A stretch of DNA of 64,000 nt, from the NCBI GenBank assembly GCA_021151835.1, contig JAGKWO010000003.1, forward strand, positions 124,001 through 188,000, in the 5' to 3' direction. The notes beneath the pieces were generated by a model, which had not been told where the DNA came from, searched no databases, and worked only from the letters and a program-made list of their open reading frames with translations. The position numbers and the translations under genes are program-made. Of the stretch, positions 61,302-64,000 are shown one piece after another; positions within the stretch are counted from its first letter, which is position 1, and each line of letters opens with the position of its first letter. This stretch comes from Gammaproteobacteria bacterium. Lineage in GTDB: Bacteria > Pseudomonadota > Gammaproteobacteria > Pseudomonadales > Cellvibrionaceae.

Positions 61302-62792
61302 ATGAATAGCAAACCACAACTTGGTTTCTGGCAAATATGGAATCTCTGTTTTGGCTTCTTCGGCATCCAGTTCGGGTTTGCCCTGCAGAACGCCAATGTC
61401 AGCCGTATCTTCCAGATCCTGGGCGCCCCCATTGAGGAAATCCCGATCCTCTGGGTGGCCGCGCCCCTTACCGGCCTGTTGATCCAGCCCGTTATCGGCT
61501 ATATGAGCGATAAAACCTGGAATCGCTTTGGTCGCCGTCGCCCCTACCTTCTCTTTGGCGCTATCGCTGCAACGCTTGCGCTATTGGTGATGCCCAATTC
61601 CCCCGAGTTATGGATTGCCGCCGGCATGCTCTGGGTGCTGGATGCTTCGCTCAATATCGCCCTCGGCCCCTCCATTGCGATGCTGGGAGACACCCTGCCC
61701 GATGAACAACGGGCAAGTGGATTTTCCATGCAGAGTTTTTTTATTGGTGTGAGCGCGGTAGTTGCATCGGCACTACCCTGGATTTTGAATAACTGGCTGG
61801 ATGTGGCCAATACGGCACCTGCCGGTGAAGTGCCGCCGTCGGTGACTTACGCGTTTTATATCGGCGCCCTGATGTTGTTGGCGAGCTTGTCCTGGTCAGC
61901 GTGGAAATCAAAGGAATACAGCCCCCAACAAATGGCAGCGTTCGAGCACTGGCGAGCAGCGCATCCGGTTGCCGATGAACAACACTATGCCGAGTTTTAT
62001 CGCAATGGCAGTATTTTCCTTGGTGGCGGATTGTTAGCGTCGACATTAATCCTGCTGGCCAACTTTGATCACAAATTATTAATCCTTACAGCAGGTATTG
62101 CACTCTTTGGTTTGTTGCAATTAATTGCGGGTTATTTGCAAACACGCCATCGCAACCGGAGCGCGCTCTACCAGATTACGCGCGATATTGTATTAATGCC
62201 ACGCGTAATGCGCCAGTTGGCACTGGTGCAATGCTTATCCTGGTTTGCATTATTTTCCATGTGGATCTACACCACCGCCGCCGTGACATCCCACCATTAT
62301 CACAGCACTGATACCACCTCAATCGCCTACAACGAAGGTGCCGATTGGGTAGGAGTTTTATTTGCAGCTTACAATGGCTTTGCCGCATTGGCCGCATTCG
62401 TTATTCCACAATTAGTTCGGATTACCAATCGCAAAACAACACACATGATTAATTTGTGTTTGGGCGCGCTGGGATTTATTTCTTTTTTATGGATTCGCGA
62501 CCCGCAGTGGTTATTGCTCGCCATGGTCGGTGTTGGCTTCGCCTGGGCATCAATCCTGGCCTTGCCACTGGCAATGCTTACCAGTGTTTTACCGCCCACA
62601 AAAATGGGGGTTTATGCCGGAATTTATAATTTTTTTATTGTCATACCGCAGATACTTGCTTCCAGTATTCTGGCACTGGTAGTCAGCCATTTATTTGGTG
62701 GCGAACCTGTTTATGCACTGGTGTGCGCAGGTGTTTTCCTGATTCTTGCCGCCATCGCCACCGCATTTGTTGATGACCAAAATCGCAAATAA
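61302..62792 (+). CDS. MFS transporter of the maltose/sucrose (SLC45-like) type
   Basis: A 496-aa inner-membrane protein with 12 helices. It starts LGFWQIWNLCFGFFGIQFGFALQNAN (read in two pieces across helix 1), followed by IGYMSDKTWNRFGRRRPYLL, the signature loop of plant sucrose carriers and bacterial maltose carriers such as those in Xanthomonas and Caulobacter. A long soluble loop (about 205-235) lies in the middle. It would import disaccharides or short alpha-glucosides into the cytoplasm. It is divergent from the TonB receptor operon across the operator cluster and 15 nt upstream of the sigma factor gene. Confidence 0.88.
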   Translation: MNSKPQLGFWQIWNLCFGFFGIQFGFALQNANVSRIFQILGAPIEEIPILWVAAPLTGLLIQPVIGYMSDKTWNRFGRRRPYLLFGAIAATLALLVMPNSPELWIAAGMLWVLDASLNIALGPSIAMLGDTLPDEQRASGFSMQSFFIGVSAVVASALPWILNNWLDVANTAPAGEVPPSVTYAFYIGALMLLASLSWSAWKSKEYSPQQMAAFEHWRAAHPVADEQHYAEFYRNGSIFLGGGLLASTLILLANFDHKLLILTAGIALFGLLQLIAGYLQTRHRNRSALYQITRDIVLMPRVMRQLALVQCLSWFALFSMWIYTTAAVTSHHYHSTDTTSIAYNEGADWVGVLFAAYNGFAALAAFVIPQLVRITNRKTTHMINLCLGALGFISFLWIRDPQWLLLAMVGVGFAWASILALPLAMLTSVLPPTKMGVYAGIYNFFIVIPQILASSILALVVSHLFGGEPVYALVCAGVFLILAAIATAFVDDQNRK

Positions 62793-62807
62793 CATTAAGG
62801 ATTTCCT

Positions 62808-64000
62808 ATGCCGGCCAGTATTGAAGCGTTGATCAACAGTATTTATCGCAGTGAATCACGGCGTGTGCTCGCAACCTTGATTCGTTTGCTAAAAGATTTC
62901 GATCTCGCCGAAGAAGCATTGCAGGAAGCGTTCACTGCTGCATTGCACCAATGGCCACAAGAAGGTGTACCGCAAAATCCGCGCGCCTGGCTGGTATCTG
63001 CCGGTCGCTTTAAAGCGATTGACCAAATTCGCAAACGCGCGCGTATGAATACTTCCTGGGAAGATATTGCCGAAAAGCTCGGCGAAGAATTATTTGCCGA
63101 TGAGGAAGATCACACCGATACCCACATTGAAGATGATCAGTTGCGCCTGATATTTACCTGCTGCCATCCAGGCCTTGCGCCGGAAGCGCAAATGGCACTC
63201 ACATTGCGCGAAGTCTGCGGCCTTACCACTGAAGCTATCGCCAGTGCATTTCTCACTACGCCCAGTACCCTGGCGCAACGCATTGTGCGTGCAAAAAATA
63301 AAATACGCGACGCTAAAATTCCCTACGAAATTCCCGCGCGGAGCGAATTACCTGCACGCCTGGATGCAGTTCTGCATGTAATTTACCTCGTGTTTAATGA
63401 AGGCTATTCGGCATCATCCGGTGCGCAATTAATTCGCCAGGAATTAGCGCAGGAAGCTATTCGCCTCGGGCGCTTGCTCGCCCATTTATTACCGGAAGCA
63501 GAAGTACTTGGATTACTGGCGCTGATGCTGATACAGGATTCCCGCCGCGATGCACGCACGGATAACAATGGCGATTTAATTCGCCTGGAAGACCAGGACC
63601 GCCGCTTGTGGAAACACGCGCAAATTGCCGAAGGCTCGCAATTAATCCAGCGCGCACTCACTAGCGGCCAGGCCGATGTGTATTGCTTGCAAGCAGCGAT
63701 AGCGGCGCTCCATGCTGAAGCGCCGAGTTTTGCCGAAACCGATTGGGAGGAAATTTGCGGATTTTACGATTTATTATTAACGCGTAATCCATCGCCCATT
63801 ATCGAACTCAACCGCGCCGTCGCCATCGCGCACCGCGATGGCCCCACGCAAGGCCTGGCATTACTAGATGATTTGGTTGATCGCAACCAGCTTAAAGATT
63901 ACCACTTGCTGCATGCTGCCCGCGCTGAATTTCTCTCCCAGCTCAACCAGACAACTGCTGCACGAAGCGCTTACGAAAAAGCGATTTCGCTGACCACGCA
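62808..64000 (+). CDS. ECF sigma factor, ECF42 type (3' end outside window)
   Basis: 397 codons are visible to the right edge. Region 2 (about 10-75; RVLATLIRLLKDFDLAEEAL, PRAWLVSAGRFKAIDQIRKR) and region 4 (about 120-170; LREVCGLTTEAIASAFLTTP) are present, followed by a long C-terminal TPR-like extension with RNPSPIIELNRAVAIA and the DGPTQGL motif that marks ECF42 sigma factors. Such factors usually lack an anti-sigma partner and are linked to DGPF/YCII-domain genes; none is visible upstream here, so one may lie to the right. AAGGA is 6-7 nt before the ATG. It may be cotranscribed with the MFS gene. Confidence 0.88.
   Translation, partial: MPASIEALINSIYRSESRRVLATLIRLLKDFDLAEEALQEAFTAALHQWPQEGVPQNPRAWLVSAGRFKAIDQIRKRARMNTSWEDIAEKLGEELFADEEDHTDTHIEDDQLRLIFTCCHPGLAPEAQMALTLREVCGLTTEAIASAFLTTPSTLAQRIVRAKNKIRDAKIPYEIPARSELPARLDAVLHVIYLVFNEGYSASSGAQLIRQELAQEAIRLGRLLAHLLPEAEVLGLLALMLIQDSRRDARTDNNGDLIRLEDQDRRLWKHAQIAEGSQLIQRALTSGQADVYCLQAAIAALHAEAPSFAETDWEEICGFYDLLLTRNPSPIIELNRAVAIAHRDGPTQGLALLDDLVDRNQLKDYHLLHAARAEFLSQLNQTTAARSAYEKAISLTT

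Overview
This window looks like a carbohydrate-utilisation region of a gram-negative gammaproteobacterium of the Cellvibrio type. It has TonB-dependent outer-membrane receptors of the long-plug class without SusD partners, many secreted or lipoprotein GH43 arabinanases, and an endo-arabinanase that closely matches my memory of C. japonicus Arb43A, with catalytic residues D39, D159 and E222. The assignment rests on gene content and remembered sequences, not on a database search.

Region 1 (1-42 kb) is an arabinan and L-arabinose island. Outside the cell it encodes a retaining-type GH97 (cut by the left edge), three endo-arabinanase-type GH43 proteins (one with a ricin-type lectin domain, Arb43A, and an 1139-aa lipoprotein with two LamG domains), a GH43_26-type lipoprotein, an Abf43A-like alpha-1,2-arabinofuranosidase, a GH146/GH127 beta-L-arabinofuranosidase and a tannase/feruloyl-esterase-family lipoprotein. 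Two TonB receptors bring oligosaccharides into the periplasm, and a GPH symporter plus a ytfQRT-yjfF-type ABC importer take sugars across the inner membrane. A GH43_26 paralogue without a signal peptide is probably cytoplasmic. Arabinose is then handled by araB-araD-araA, and next to it sit a dehydratase and a short-chain dehydrogenase typical of the oxidative arabinose route. Several promoters carry a shared palindrome, ATATTGTA-n-TACAATAT, placed at or just after the -10 element, but no obvious cognate regulator lies inside the window.

Scattered among these are a toxin-antitoxin pair with a frameshifted antitoxin (3.4-4.1 kb), a chemoreceptor (21.4-23.0 kb), an apparently intact higBA-like pair (42.1-42.7 kb) and the remnant of a glutathione S-transferase gene (42.8-43.0 kb).

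Region 2 (43-62.8 kb) is a second glycan locus, probably for alpha-glucan (alpha-1,3 or mixed-linkage). It holds a LacI regulator, an inverting-type GH97 alpha-glucosidase, two large secreted modular beta-helix proteins resembling GH87 alpha-1,3-glucanases, a TonB receptor followed by a flavin-dependent tryptophan-halogenase-like protein and a SapC-family protein, and a maltose/sucrose-type MFS transporter. Two intergenic regions carry clusters of LacI-type operators (GAAATCGTTTTC, TGAAAACGTTTTCA) that tie these genes into one probable regulon. The window closes with an ECF42-type sigma factor cut by the right edge.
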